Source of the DNA: an uncultured Lachnospiraceae bacterium
Lineage (GTDB): Bacteria > Bacillota > Clostridia > Lachnospirales > Lachnospiraceae
Assembly: GCA_910579505.1 (NCBI GenBank)
Contig: CAJTTZ010000012.1
Coordinates: 70,731-134,730, forward strand
Direction: 5' to 3'
DNA: 64,000 nt
In this document: in pieces, positions 16,608 to 25,253 of the stretch
How the letters are laid out: each line of letters begins with the position of its first letter
How positions within the stretch are numbered: the stretch's first letter is position 1
Notes under the pieces: model-generated
Databases searched by the model: none
What the model saw: only the letters and a program-made list of their open reading frames with translations
Told to the model about the DNA's origin: nothing
Program-made: the position numbers and the translations under genes

Positions 16608-18428
16608 TTACATACTGATCGTCTCTACCACAGACATATCCCGGATCCTCCTTACCGGCCCGATCATCGCTGCCGCCGCGGAAACGATCATCACCGCCAC
16701 GATCACAAGACATTCCCAGACCGGCAGACTCCACGCGTCGCCCCATCTTTCAGTAATCGCCTGCCGGTACAGGTAACAGTGGAGCGGCAGCCCGAGCAGA
16801 AGCCCCTCCGCCAGTCCGCCGGCCAGATAAGTGAGTGTCTCCGCCGCGATCATGGACTGCAGCTGCCTGACAGTGATGCCGACCGCCCTCATGGCGCCGT
16901 ACTGCCGCATTCTCGCCGACACACTCATGGCCATGCTGTTTACAATATTGAAAGCCGCTATCAGCGCCACCACCGCCAGAAACCCATAGACAAACAGGGC
17001 GAAGGAGAAATAGACTGCCCGCGCCTCTTCCACGTTGACCGTGCCCGGCGCGTCAGGCCGAAGTCCCACAAGCGCATGTTTCATAAAATCAATCCCTATG
17101 CCAAATCCCAGAAACAGAATGATACTGAAAGCAAAGGAGGACGTCAGCAGAATCAAATGTTTCCCGCTGCCCGCCGCGTGATGCAGCCCAAGTGCTGTCT
17201 CCACGTGCATCCGGCCCATATGCGCCGCCCGCTTTGCATGAAAAACCGTATCGGCATTTCCCGAAACCGCCGTGAGCGGCGAGACCTCGGATGCCTTGCG
17301 CGCCGGTGCCCGGCTCGCCGCAAACACCGTCAGCAGACCGATCACAATACCGAAAACCACCCCCGGCAGACTGACCCCAAATCCCGGCATTTCCGAAAAC
17401 CATGTGGGCGTCAGCACCTGTAACATCCGGCACAGTCCCCACACCGTCACGGTACTTGCAAAAAGTCCCATCGGAATCGCCTTCAGGCACCAGAAAAGCG
17501 CCTCCATGCACACATAGCGCCGCACCTGTTTTGCTGTCGCGCCCAGACACCGCATCATCCCGAAAAATTCTGTCCGTTTTGCCACACTGCTGTTCATACT
17601 GCCAAGAATCATCATCATGCCGGAAGCCGCTACCAGCACCGCCAGAATGAGCGCGATCACATACAGCATCCAGATATACTGGTCACTGCTCTGCATCATG
17701 GTGCCCATCAGCTTCGCGTTTTCGCTGACCTTATCTTTGGAAATATGCATCTGCCCGCATATATCCCCTATAGCCTTCTGTATCCTGCAATGGGGTACAA
17801 ACTCCACATAACAGGCAAAATCCTCCTGCAGCGTCGCATCCCGGAAGCAGGACAGATAGGTGTCCGTATTCATAAAAACACCAAAAGCGCCTGTTTTTAA
17901 CATCATGGAAGTGTCTTCCACAACGCCGCTGATCCGAAAGGCAAAAGAACCGTCAGGCGTCTCCACTTCCACCTCATCCCCCACGGCAACTCCCAGTCTG
18001 CCGCGCATGCTTTCCGTCACAACCGCCTCCCCTGTCTCTTCCGGGAATCCGCCTGCAAGCAGGGAAACACTGGGATATATATCCAAAAATGTCTCGTCGA
18101 ATCCGCACAGGACGGTCTGCACACCCTCCACTTTATAGTCCATATCCAGTTTATAGTTTGTCGCCGCATAGCGGGCGAGACTCTTCACCTCGGGTCTTGC
18201 GGCAAGCAGAGCCGTCTGCTCTTTCGTAAGTTCCCGGAACATCACATGCCATGCGCCATCCGTCATAATCGCCAGATTTTTCTGGCTCTGTAAAAACATA
18301 TCCGCCATGCCGAAAATCACTGAGATCAAAAAGACTGAGATCACAATGCACCATCTTGTCATACGGGTCTGTCTGCGGTGTATCTTCGCTGAAATGGGAA
18401 TCAGATCAAGATAATTTTTCATTGACAT
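16608..18428 (-). CDS. FtsX/MacB-type ABC transporter permease
   Basis: The 606-residue protein has an N-terminal membrane anchor (CIVISVFLISVIFGMADMF), a large extracytoplasmic domain (about residues 60-235), then three membrane segments. A second unit follows with another membrane set at the C-terminus (FALFVYGFLAVVALIAAFNIV and the final MIGPVRRIRDMSVVETISM). The FtsX domain appears twice. It overlaps the ATPase gene by 23 bp and is its partner. In Firmicutes such permeases with an adjacent two-component system usually answer antimicrobial peptides or envelope stress; that role is inferred. Confidence 0.85.
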   Translation of the reverse strand: MSMKNYLDLIPISAKIHRRQTRMTRWCIVISVFLISVIFGMADMFLQSQKNLAIMTDGAWHVMFRELTKEQTALLAARPEVKSLARYAATNYKLDMDYKVEGVQTVLCGFDETFLDIYPSVSLLAGGFPEETGEAVVTESMRGRLGVAVGDEVEVETPDGSFAFRISGVVEDTSMMLKTGAFGVFMNTDTYLSCFRDATLQEDFACYVEFVPHCRIQKAIGDICGQMHISKDKVSENAKLMGTMMQSSDQYIWMLYVIALILAVLVAASGMMMILGSMNSSVAKRTEFFGMMRCLGATAKQVRRYVCMEALFWCLKAIPMGLFASTVTVWGLCRMLQVLTPTWFSEMPGFGVSLPGVVFGIVIGLLTVFAASRAPARKASEVSPLTAVSGNADTVFHAKRAAHMGRMHVETALGLHHAAGSGKHLILLTSSFAFSIILFLGFGIGIDFMKHALVGLRPDAPGTVNVEEARAVYFSFALFVYGFLAVVALIAAFNIVNSMAMSVSARMRQYGAMRAVGITVRQLQSMIAAETLTYLAGGLAEGLLLGLPLHCYLYRQAITERWGDAWSLPVWECLVIVAVMIVSAAAAMIGPVRRIRDMSVVETISM

Positions 18429-19101
18429 TCCCTCCCAGATCCTTTAATACGCCGTCACTCACCTGCATCACACGGTCAACCGATGTAATCAGATTCGGGT
18501 TGTGCGTGATCATCAGAATGGTCTGCTGAAACTGCCCGGATGCCTTCGTCAGAAGTTCCATCACGTCCTGACTGTTTTTGCGGTCCAGATTTCCCGTCGG
18601 CTCGTCCGCCAGAATCAGTTTGGGCCTTGTGATAAGCGCCCTGCCAATCGCCACTCTCTGCTGCTGCCCGCCGGAAAGCTGCCCCGGCAGATGTCTGCGC
18701 CTCCCTTCCAATCCCAGCACTTCCAAAATTTCATCCACCTTTCGGGGATCCGGCTTCTTATAGTCCAGTAATAAAGGGAAAATGATATTCTGCTCCACGT
18801 TGAGTTCCGGGATCAGATGAAACGATTGAAAGATAAAGCCGATATTGCGGCGTCTGAAAATGGTTCGTCTCTCCTCCGTCATGGCAAACAGGTCCTGCCC
18901 GTCTATCAGAATCTTTCCGCCAGTCGGTTCGTCCAGTGCGCCGGTACAGTTTAACAGGGTGCTTTTGCCGGAACCGGATTCCCCGATCACCGCCGCGAAC
19001 TCCCCCTTTTTCAGAGTAAACGAGACATGTTTTAGTGCCTCCACCTTCGTTTCGCCTTTTCCGTAAATTTTACACAGATCGTTAACTTCCATGATATCCA
19101 T
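18406..19101 (-). CDS. ABC transporter ATPase (LolD/MacB type)
   Basis: The 231-residue ATPase shows Walker A GESGSGKSTLLN, Q-loop FIFQSFHLIPELNVEQN, signature LSGGQQQRVAIGRAL, Walker B KLILADEPTGNLD and switch His in ILMITHNP. These are all typical of the MacB/LolD subclass that powers mechanotransmission by FtsX-type permeases. It is followed, with overlap, by that permease and preceded by a sensor kinase gene in the same direction. An in-frame second ATG three codons downstream could also be the start. Confidence 0.9.
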   Translation of the reverse strand: MDIMEVNDLCKIYGKGETKVEALKHVSFTLKKGEFAAVIGESGSGKSTLLNCTGALDEPTGGKILIDGQDLFAMTEERRTIFRRRNIGFIFQSFHLIPELNVEQNIIFPLLLDYKKPDPRKVDEILEVLGLEGRRRHLPGQLSGGQQQRVAIGRALITRPKLILADEPTGNLDRKNSQDVMELLTKASGQFQQTILMITHNPNLITSVDRVMQVSDGVLKDLGGNVNEKLS

Positions 19102-19202
19102 TGTATGGCTGTTCCTCCTTTCAAAGCCAAGTCGATTAGGTACGTGCCTATCTTTCTAAGTCAGAATGATAGCAGGAACAGCTTACAATCCCATGAAAAC
19201 GA

Positions 19203-19247
19203 CCTTACGAATCTGTAAGGAAGGTAAACTCCTTCGAAATTTACCTT
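19203..19247. promoter_or_regulatory. Paired inverted repeats before the ABC genes
   Basis: CCTTAC (19203-19208)/GTAAGG (19215-19220) and AAGGTAAA (19221-19228)/TTTACCTT (19240-19247) lie between the kinase stop and the ABC ATPase start. Repeated CTTAC/GTAAG units of this kind are a plausible operator for the operon's own response regulator. They could also fold in the transcript. No binding evidence is available from sequence alone. Confidence 0.45.
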
Positions 19248-20490
19248 ACGGGGACTGCTCCGCAGCTTCGGTCGGGAGCATGAGGACAAACACCGCCCCT
19301 TCCCCCGGCGTGCTGCTCACCGAGATCATGCCACCCTGTCCTTCCACAATGGATTTTGCAAGGGGCAGCCCAAGACCGATGCCCTGTCTGCCCCCGTCCC
19401 TATTGGCGCGGTAAAACCGTTTGAAAATATGATGGATGTCCTCTTTTGCAATGCCGCAGCCGTCGTCTGCCACTGACAGACGAAACATGGCAGGAGACCG
19501 CTCCCACGAAACCGTTACCGTACCGCCCTCATCCGTATGATCCAGCGCGTTTTTGATCAGATTGGCGACCGCCTCCCTCGTCCACTGTCTGTCGCACAAA
19601 AGCATCTGCGCCGGATCCCCTTCCATGACAAGCCGTTTCCCTTCCGCCTGCGCCCGCACGGACAGATCAGCCGCCGCACTTTCAACCAGCCCGTACACCG
19701 TCTGCCATTCCTTCTGAAAGGCGATGCTCCCCGCGTCGATACGGCTCACCTTAAGAAGCGTCTGCACAAGCTGCTCCATCCGTTCCAGTGACTGCATGAT
19801 TTTGCCCGAAAACCGTTCCACCGTCTCCGCGTGTTCCGGCTCCTGCGCTATGATTTCCGTGTACATATGCAGGGCGGCAAGCGGCGTCTTTAGCTGATGG
19901 GAAATATCCGAAATCGTGTCCCGCAGGAAAACTTTCATCTGCTGCTCTTTCCCGCCCTGCGCCCGGAGCGCCACAGCCAGCTCCTCCACCGCCGAAAACA
20001 GCTGGTAAATGCTCCCGTTTTCATTCTGCGGCAGATGCTCTTCAAAATTCCCCTCAGAAAACCTGGCGATGACGCCCTCAGCCTGTCGGTACAGTCTCTC
20101 CCGTTTCCACAGGAACCGGGCAGTCGCACCAGACAGAAAAAGACCTAACACGCACACCATGCCAGCCACTGCCCCGCCAAACAGTCTCTCAGATCTGTCC
20201 ATGTCGGAAAACAGGCGAAAGGAAGTGGCCCGTGTGTGCCCAAGCTGCCGCAGCAGTTCCGCACTTTCCCCGGCGGACCCTGCGTCTTCCCCACTAAGCG
20301 CCCGTACAATCGAAGCCTGCGGCACCCCCTGCTCCATCAGGGAAGATACCATGGACTGCTCCCGCTCGAAAACCAGCCGCTGCACTTCCCTCCCGTGAAA
20401 CCACGTAAGAAAACATCCCAGCATCAGGCAAATTCCCATCAAGCCGCATAAACTCATCACGTAATACCGCGTATTTTTATCCTGTACCAT
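19246..20490 (-). CDS. Two-component sensor histidine kinase
   Basis: The 414-residue kinase has TM1 at about 10-30, an extracytoplasmic loop of about 100 residues, and TM2 near 130-150 (LFGGAVAGMVCVLGLFLSG). A HAMP-like linker follows, then the H-box ISDISHQLKTPLAALHMYTE (phospho-accepting His), N-box VANLIKNALDHT, and G-boxes DDGCGIA and GIGLGLPLAKSIV. It signals to the OmpR-type regulator encoded two genes upstream (20697-21395) and probably controls the ABC genes that follow. Confidence 0.9.
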   Translation of the reverse strand: MVQDKNTRYYVMSLCGLMGICLMLGCFLTWFHGREVQRLVFEREQSMVSSLMEQGVPQASIVRALSGEDAGSAGESAELLRQLGHTRATSFRLFSDMDRSERLFGGAVAGMVCVLGLFLSGATARFLWKRERLYRQAEGVIARFSEGNFEEHLPQNENGSIYQLFSAVEELAVALRAQGGKEQQMKVFLRDTISDISHQLKTPLAALHMYTEIIAQEPEHAETVERFSGKIMQSLERMEQLVQTLLKVSRIDAGSIAFQKEWQTVYGLVESAAADLSVRAQAEGKRLVMEGDPAQMLLCDRQWTREAVANLIKNALDHTDEGGTVTVSWERSPAMFRLSVADDGCGIAKEDIHHIFKRFYRANRDGGRQGIGLGLPLAKSIVEGQGGMISVSSTPGEGAVFVLMLPTEAAEQSP

Positions 20491-20497
20491 ATTCGCA

Positions 20498-20704
20498 CTA
20501 ACCCACCTTATGAAAAAGTACCGTCTCGTTTTTCATGGAAATTTTCCCGACCTGATAGCCGTATTCCGTCAGTTCCTTTTTATATTTCAGAAACGAATGG
20601 TCGATTGGCACTCCCGCAATCTCCTGTATTTCTTCAAAAGTCAGCGGAAAAGATTCCTGTCCGTTTTTCTTCACATATTCCCATAAAGCATCGTATTTAC
20701 TCAT
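20498..20704 (-). CDS. Small conserved protein in the two-component operon
   Basis: The 68-residue protein (MSKYDALWEYVKKNG ... SFPLTFEEIQEIAG) resembles a compact domain seen as a small stand-alone protein or fused to DNA-binding proteins in Firmicutes. It lies between response regulator and kinase with an 8-bp overlap with the former. No catalytic motif is visible. Its conserved pattern suggests a small winged-helix-like or accessory protein, but no function is assigned. Confidence 0.7.
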   Translation of the reverse strand: MSKYDALWEYVKKNGQESFPLTFEEIQEIAGVPIDHSFLKYKKELTEYGYQVGKISMKNETVLFHKVG

Positions 20705-21395
20705 TTTCTCTCCTCCACTTGTATCCGAATCCCCGCACCGTCAGCAGATACTTCGGATGGGACGGGTCCTCCTCGATCTTCTCGCGCAGCCTGCGGATGT
20801 AGACGGACAGCGTATTGTCGTCCACAAAGTTACCGCTGCCGTCCCAGAGCGCATCCAGAATCGTATTCCGTAACACCGTCTGCCCCGCGTTTCTGACAAG
20901 CAGGCACAGCAGACGGTACTCCGCATTGGTCAGGTTCAAAGGCTGGTCATGCAGGAACGCGCCGCCCCCAAACAGATCAATGGACACTGGCCCGGAGGTA
21001 AAGCGGTTCGCAGCAGAAACATCGCCGGTTCCGCTCCGCCTGAGCCGCGCCCGGATCCTGGAGCACAGCTCGCCCAGCTTAAAAGGCTTTGTGATATAGT
21101 CGTCCGCACCGCTGTCCAGCCCACGGATCACATGGACTTCATCATCCATCGCCGTCAAAAATATAATGGGCGTCCTGCTGCCCCTCTCCCGCACATGACG
21201 GCACACGTCCACGCCGTTTCCGTCCGGCAGGGTGACATCCAGCAGCAGAAGACTGTATTCCCGCGTTTCCAGACAGGTATACGCCGCTTTGACTGTCTGC
21301 GCCACATCCACCTTATATCCTTCCCTGCCCAGAGAGTAGGTCAGCCCGTCAATCAGGTCCGTATCGTCTTCCAGTAAAAGTATGGTATGTTCCAA
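20697..21395 (-). CDS. OmpR/PhoB-family response regulator
   Basis: The 232-residue protein has a receiver domain with acidic pocket (LLEDDTD), phospho-acceptor Asp53 (LLLLDVTLPDG) and conserved Lys in DDYITKPF. A C-terminal winged helix follows (LTNAEYRLLCLLVRNAG ... VDDNTLSVYIRRLREKIEEDP). It is the first gene of the operon with the kinase and the FtsX-type ABC transporter. Confidence 0.95.
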   Translation of the reverse strand: MEHTILLLEDDTDLIDGLTYSLGREGYKVDVAQTVKAAYTCLETREYSLLLLDVTLPDGNGVDVCRHVRERGSRTPIIFLTAMDDEVHVIRGLDSGADDYITKPFKLGELCSRIRARLRRSGTGDVSAANRFTSGPVSIDLFGGGAFLHDQPLNLTNAEYRLLCLLVRNAGQTVLRNTILDALWDGSGNFVDDNTLSVYIRRLREKIEEDPSHPKYLLTVRGFGYKWRRENE

Positions 21396-21520
21396 TGTCG
21401 TCCTCTCCCCGTTCCCGTAAAATCACTACTTCATTTTGCTCCCAAACACCGCTTCCCGTCAAGCGGATATCTTTTCCGCCACTGCGGATTGCACACAGCC
21501 CATTCAGATAACTGCCAAAA

Positions 21521-21678
21521 AGCGTTTACCGGCATTCCACCGGCAAACGCTTCGCGAAATCTCAAATCAGTGCGGAAAATGCCACATTTCAGGCATTCTC
21601 CTGAGTGAAACGGAGTTGCGAAGCAACTCCTAGAACTTCTTAGCGAGACAGCCTTTGCTGTCGAGCTTTAGAAGTTCT
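21521..21678. repeat. Cluster of palindromes in a 290-bp intergenic region
   Basis: The gap 21396-21685 holds no gene. It contains AGCGTTTACCGG (21521-21532) mirrored at 21540-21551, GGAGTTGC/GCAACTCC (21612-21630), and AGAACTTCT (21632-21640) mirrored by AGAAGTTCT (21670-21678) around an inner GACAGC/GCTGTC stem. Some of these may end the transcript of the coiled-coil gene or form a dispersed repeat like that at 797-861. Confidence 0.55.
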
Positions 21679-21685
21679 TTTCACT

Positions 21686-22240
21686 TTACTTTTTGTCAGT
21701 AAACGTAGAATGCTGTCTCCTGTAGGTGTCCGTATCCTTCTGAGCAAGCTCCTGCTCCACCTGCGCCAATTTGTTCTCCAGCTCCTTCATCTTCTTCTCG
21801 TCCCCGGAAGCTGCCTTAATCTGCTGCTCTAACTGTTTCTTCTTCTCTTTCAGCTCCCGGATTTCCCGGTCCACCTGATCCGTATTGCCGACGCATTTCT
21901 CCTCGCCACCGTCCGGGGCGCCCGCGTTTACTTTCGGGGATTTGTCGCCTCCGCCTTTCTTCGGGTCGTTAAAATAAACTTTTTTGTTGCCGTTTTCGTC
22001 CTGCCCCACATGGTACAGACCGTTTGGTTTCTCTCCTGACTTCTCGCTGCTGATGTACTCGTCATGGGGCGCCGGCTTCTGGTTCGATGCCTGTGCCTCC
22101 TTCTGCGCACTTCCTGCTCCTGCCGTCTTTTCCCCGTTCTGACTGTTTTCGGCTTTCGCAGTCTTCTCCCGTTCCGTCTGCAGACGGTCCGCATAATCGG
22201 TCTTGTAGGCACTGCCGTTTACCTTGATTTCCATTGCCAT
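21686..22240 (-). CDS. Hypothetical coiled-coil protein
   Basis: This 184-residue hydrophilic protein starts MAMEIKVNGSAYKTDYADRL with a strong AAGGAGG site. The middle is Gly/Lys/Asp-rich and the C-terminal third is a predicted coiled coil (REIRELKEKKKQLEQQIKAA ... KLAQVEQELAQKD). No signal peptide or membrane segment is present. Proteins of this form occur in Lachnospiraceae, but I know no assigned function. It stands between two signalling loci without an obvious operon partner. Confidence 0.7.
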   Translation of the reverse strand: MAMEIKVNGSAYKTDYADRLQTEREKTAKAENSQNGEKTAGAGSAQKEAQASNQKPAPHDEYISSEKSGEKPNGLYHVGQDENGNKKVYFNDPKKGGGDKSPKVNAGAPDGGEEKCVGNTDQVDREIRELKEKKKQLEQQIKAASGDEKKMKELENKLAQVEQELAQKDTDTYRRQHSTFTDKK

Positions 22241-22324
22241 TTTGATTGTCCTCCTTTTTCCCCGCAGAATATCTGCGAAATTTTGAAGTTCTTTTCCCTC
22301 TTTTCGACATACAAAAAGAAGGAT

Positions 22325-23644
22325 TTAACCGATTTGCCGCGGGATGCCTTCTGCATGCCGCGGAATGACAAGCAGCACACTTAAGGAAAAGGATGTGCCC
22401 TGCGTTTTGATGCTCATTGCGCCCTGGTACTTTTCCGCCACCGCCTTAATGTTTGACAGACCCGTCCCCCTTCCGGCGGGCCCTTTTCCACAAAAGCTGT
22501 TCTCCACTTCCATCAAAACAAAATCTCCCTGAATACGTCCCGACACGCGGATGTATTTTTCCGCACCGCCGCCCACATCACGGCATGCATGGATTGCGTT
22601 GTCCAGAGCGTTTGACAGGATAATGCCAAAGTCGATATCCCGCACCGTGCATGGATACGGCAAAAGCAAAGAGCAATCCACGTCAATCCCCATACTTTTT
22701 GCAATCCCCAGCTTGTTTCCCACCAGAATATCCGCCACCGGGCTGCCTGTAGCGCATGGCAGGGAAAGCTCCTCCGTCATATCAGACATGTCCCCGATAT
22801 AGGCAGACGCCTCCTCCGATTTTCCGCTCTTCAAAAGGTCTTTCACTACCGTTATGTGATTTTTGATGTCGTGGCGAAATGATTTTGTCTTTTCATAACG
22901 AGCCCGCGCTTCCTCCACATACTGATTTAAAAAACTTTCCTCCTGCTCCAACAGCGACAGTTCCGTGCGCAGCCTGAAATTCTGGAGCAGCTTTTTATAG
23001 GCAAACATAAGGCAGAATAAGCTAGCCATACCGAAAAGCTGTATCACAAACATATGATGGTGTTTAATCGGAAAGTCCCTGCCACCCGCATTCTGAATCG
23101 TCTCATTCCCGTAAATAACGGAACAAATATATTCATCCATGAAAAAGATCATCAGTGACGGTATCAAAAATAGAAAAAGAGATTGCTTTTCCGCCGTTTC
23201 ATAGGGCAAAAAGCAGCGATACACCACACAGTAACAAACCGTCGCCAGCGCCACCGCAGTAATGCCCAGCAAACCAGAAACCAAGGCGGCTGCATTCTGG
23301 TGCAGTGAAAGCGTCCATGGAGACAGCATGCCTGACAGCGAATTGACAATGCCCTGACAAATCTCCATAATCCCCACCGTCAGCGCCGCATAAAAAACAG
23401 CGGATTTCCAGTCGGCACGGCATGGCAATATCCCAACGGCTATGAGACACAGCGTGTAAACCAGATATTCGGTGATACTTCCCACCGGCGAAAACAGCAC
23501 CAGTACCAGACTAGGCAGTGCAAACAGAAAAGCCAAAGAATTCCTTCCCTTTTTCTGCAAAAACCTGATAAAAAAGGTAAAGCCAAGCAGCATCTGGATG
23601 CTGCCTATGACATAACTGTTAAAAAAGTCGATATAGCCTTCCAT
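22325..23644 (-). CDS. AgrC/ComD-like GHKL sensor histidine kinase
   Basis: The 439-residue protein has about six transmembrane segments in residues 1-220. A coiled linker and the phospho-acceptor motif SFRHDIKNHITVVKDLL follow, then a GHKL ATPase domain (FGIILSNALDNAIHAC; GRGTGLSNIKAVAEKY). This is the peptide-quorum-sensing kinase architecture (HPK10 class). It is followed upstream by its LytTR regulator. No small signal-peptide gene or AgrB-like protease is recognisable nearby, so the ligand may not be an Agr-type peptide. Confidence 0.9.
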   Translation of the reverse strand: MEGYIDFFNSYVIGSIQMLLGFTFFIRFLQKKGRNSLAFLFALPSLVLVLFSPVGSITEYLVYTLCLIAVGILPCRADWKSAVFYAALTVGIMEICQGIVNSLSGMLSPWTLSLHQNAAALVSGLLGITAVALATVCYCVVYRCFLPYETAEKQSLFLFLIPSLMIFFMDEYICSVIYGNETIQNAGGRDFPIKHHHMFVIQLFGMASLFCLMFAYKKLLQNFRLRTELSLLEQEESFLNQYVEEARARYEKTKSFRHDIKNHITVVKDLLKSGKSEEASAYIGDMSDMTEELSLPCATGSPVADILVGNKLGIAKSMGIDVDCSLLLPYPCTVRDIDFGIILSNALDNAIHACRDVGGGAEKYIRVSGRIQGDFVLMEVENSFCGKGPAGRGTGLSNIKAVAEKYQGAMSIKTQGTSFSLSVLLVIPRHAEGIPRQIG

Positions 23645-23645
23645 C

Positions 23646-24356
23646 TCACAGTCTCCATTCCTTCATATACTGCAAAATCACCTCGGAAAACGCTTTGCTC
23701 CGCAGTCTGGAAATGGGGATTTCTTTCCCGCCCTCCATATATGCCACGCCGTTTTTGTAACTTTTCAGATACTGCATATTGATCAGATAGCTTCTGTGGC
23801 ACCGAAAGAAACGGCTGTCCAGCCTTTCCTCCAGATTTTCAATTCGGTCATAAAAATCAACCACCACCGACGACGCCAGATGCAGATACACCTTTCTGTC
23901 AATAATTTCCGCATAAATAATATCGGCGAAAGGAACAATGCTTCTCTCATAGCCCTTCTGCACAAGCAGCCTTTCCTCACTGACATTGTTCATGGAGACA
24001 AGCAGTCTCTCCATCGTCCCTACAAACTTTTTCTCCTCTACCGGCTTCACCAGATAGTCGTATGCCTGCACTTCAAAGGACTGGAACACCATCTCTCTCA
24101 GGACCGTTATAAAAATGAGGAATCCCCTAAAATTCCGGCTGCGCAGTTTCCTCGCCGTCTCCATGCCGTCTATCCCGTTCATCTGGATATCGAGAAAGAG
24201 AATATCTACGCTGCGGTCGTATCTTAATAATTCTTCGCCGCCGGGAAAGCAGACAATAGACACTTCCATATTTTTTTCACGAAAAAAAACAGACACCAGT
24301 TTTCTGATCTGATCCAGTGTCTGTTTTTCGTCGTCACAAATCGCAATCGTAATCAT
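23646..24356 (-). CDS. AgrA-like LytTR response regulator
   Basis: The 236-residue regulator has a receiver domain (DDE at 8-10, Asp56 in DILFLDIQMNGIDG) and a C-terminal LytTR DNA-binding domain (IIYAEIIDRKVYLHL ... FFRCHRSYLINMQYL). It lies 1 bp upstream of the GHKL kinase gene and forms its cognate pair. Confidence 0.93.
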   Translation of the reverse strand: MITIAICDDEKQTLDQIRKLVSVFFREKNMEVSIVCFPGGEELLRYDRSVDILFLDIQMNGIDGMETARKLRSRNFRGFLIFITVLREMVFQSFEVQAYDYLVKPVEEKKFVGTMERLLVSMNNVSEERLLVQKGYERSIVPFADIIYAEIIDRKVYLHLASSVVVDFYDRIENLEERLDSRFFRCHRSYLINMQYLKSYKNGVAYMEGGKEIPISRLRSKAFSEVILQYMKEWRL

Positions 24357-24460
24357 GGCCGCCTCCTTAGAGCTGGTATTATATCACGATTTTTTCCGGG
24401 AAACAATGGAAGTGCCGTAAGATGCGGTGTGGGGGATGTGGAATGCGGGACATTTCTTAT

Positions 24461-24931
24461 TCAACCAATCTCCTTTCGGTGCTGCAAGTGAATCCCGATA
24501 TGCCCTGCTCCCAAAATCACGCTGGCGGCTAACATCCATATTACTTTTCCATAGATTCCGAGCAAAAAGAACGCAAGTACCGGCAGCGTCGCCCCCGCCA
24601 CAGGAATCCCCAGCAGACTACTGTAAAAATCAACTAATCTGCGCTCGCTCCTAAAATACCGTACCCACCAGATTTCGTACATGACCATCAAGACAAACGC
24701 CGCCGCAAGCCACCATGACCAGCTCGACCACTCCCGCAAATTGAAATCGGAAAAGATAAGCGCGCAGCAGGTCGTCAGCGCTTCCCCCACCCTCTCCATC
24801 AAAGCCAAAACTCTGTTTTCGTTTTCGGCACTGTAACCCTGCGGCTGTCTTTTTATCCAGATCAGATTCGGAATCATCAGCATAAGTAAAAATACCAGCC
24901 CTACGTACGAGAATCCCAGATGTCCTAACAT
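24461..24931 (-). CDS. Small integral membrane protein, unknown
   Basis: This 156-residue protein has four hydrophobic segments (LGFSYVGLVFLLMLMIPNLIW; WWLAAAFVLMVMYEIWW; GATLPVLAFFLLGIYGKV; IWMLAASVILGAGHIGIHL). A short conserved IWIKRQPQGY segment follows TM1. It resembles uncharacterised small membrane proteins of Clostridia. No function is assigned. Confidence 0.65.
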   Translation of the reverse strand: MLGHLGFSYVGLVFLLMLMIPNLIWIKRQPQGYSAENENRVLALMERVGEALTTCCALIFSDFNLREWSSWSWWLAAAFVLMVMYEIWWVRYFRSERRLVDFYSSLLGIPVAGATLPVLAFFLLGIYGKVIWMLAASVILGAGHIGIHLQHRKEIG

Positions 24932-25068
24932 ATTTTGTCCTCCCTTCCAGAGCAGCCTGCTGCATAGAGCCGCGTAATCGAGCAGACGCCGCTCCCTCCC
25001 CTACTCGCACGTCGTACATCAGTCAACGCTGCTGACATATTTCATCAGCGTACCCGTACACAAAAAAA

Positions 25069-25142
25069 TGGAAGCAAAGGGGCTCGAACCCTTGACCTCC
25101 CGCTAGTCAGGCGAGCGCTCATCCCAGCTGAGCTATGCTTCC
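25069..25142 (-). tRNA. tRNA-Val (GAC)
   Basis: The minus strand folds as a cloverleaf. Acceptor GGAAGCA pairs with TGCTTCC, the D-arm is GCTC...GAGC, the anticodon loop is CTGACTA (anticodon GAC), and the T-arm GGTTCGAGCCCC carries the TTCGA loop. CCA is not encoded. A T-run follows immediately, consistent with termination. Confidence 0.9.
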
Positions 25143-25205
25143 ATAAAGTTATTGTAGCATAATGGTTTTGTTTTGAAAAGGACAATGCAGTTGAGAACAG
25201 CAAAA

Positions 25206-25232
25206 ATCCCGCAACCCTTAAGATTGCGGGAT
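25206..25232 (-). terminator. Rho-independent terminator of gdhA
   Basis: On the minus strand ATCCCGCAA pairs with TTGCGGGAT, followed by a T-run, 22 bp after the gdhA stop. This is a textbook intrinsic terminator. Confidence 0.9.
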
Positions 25233-25253
25233 CTTCTCTATTTAACTTTTTTC

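Noticed and set aside
22325..24356. Complete agr quorum-sensing system
   Set aside because: The kinase and regulator are present but no AgrB-like protease or AgrD-like peptide gene was found in the flanks.
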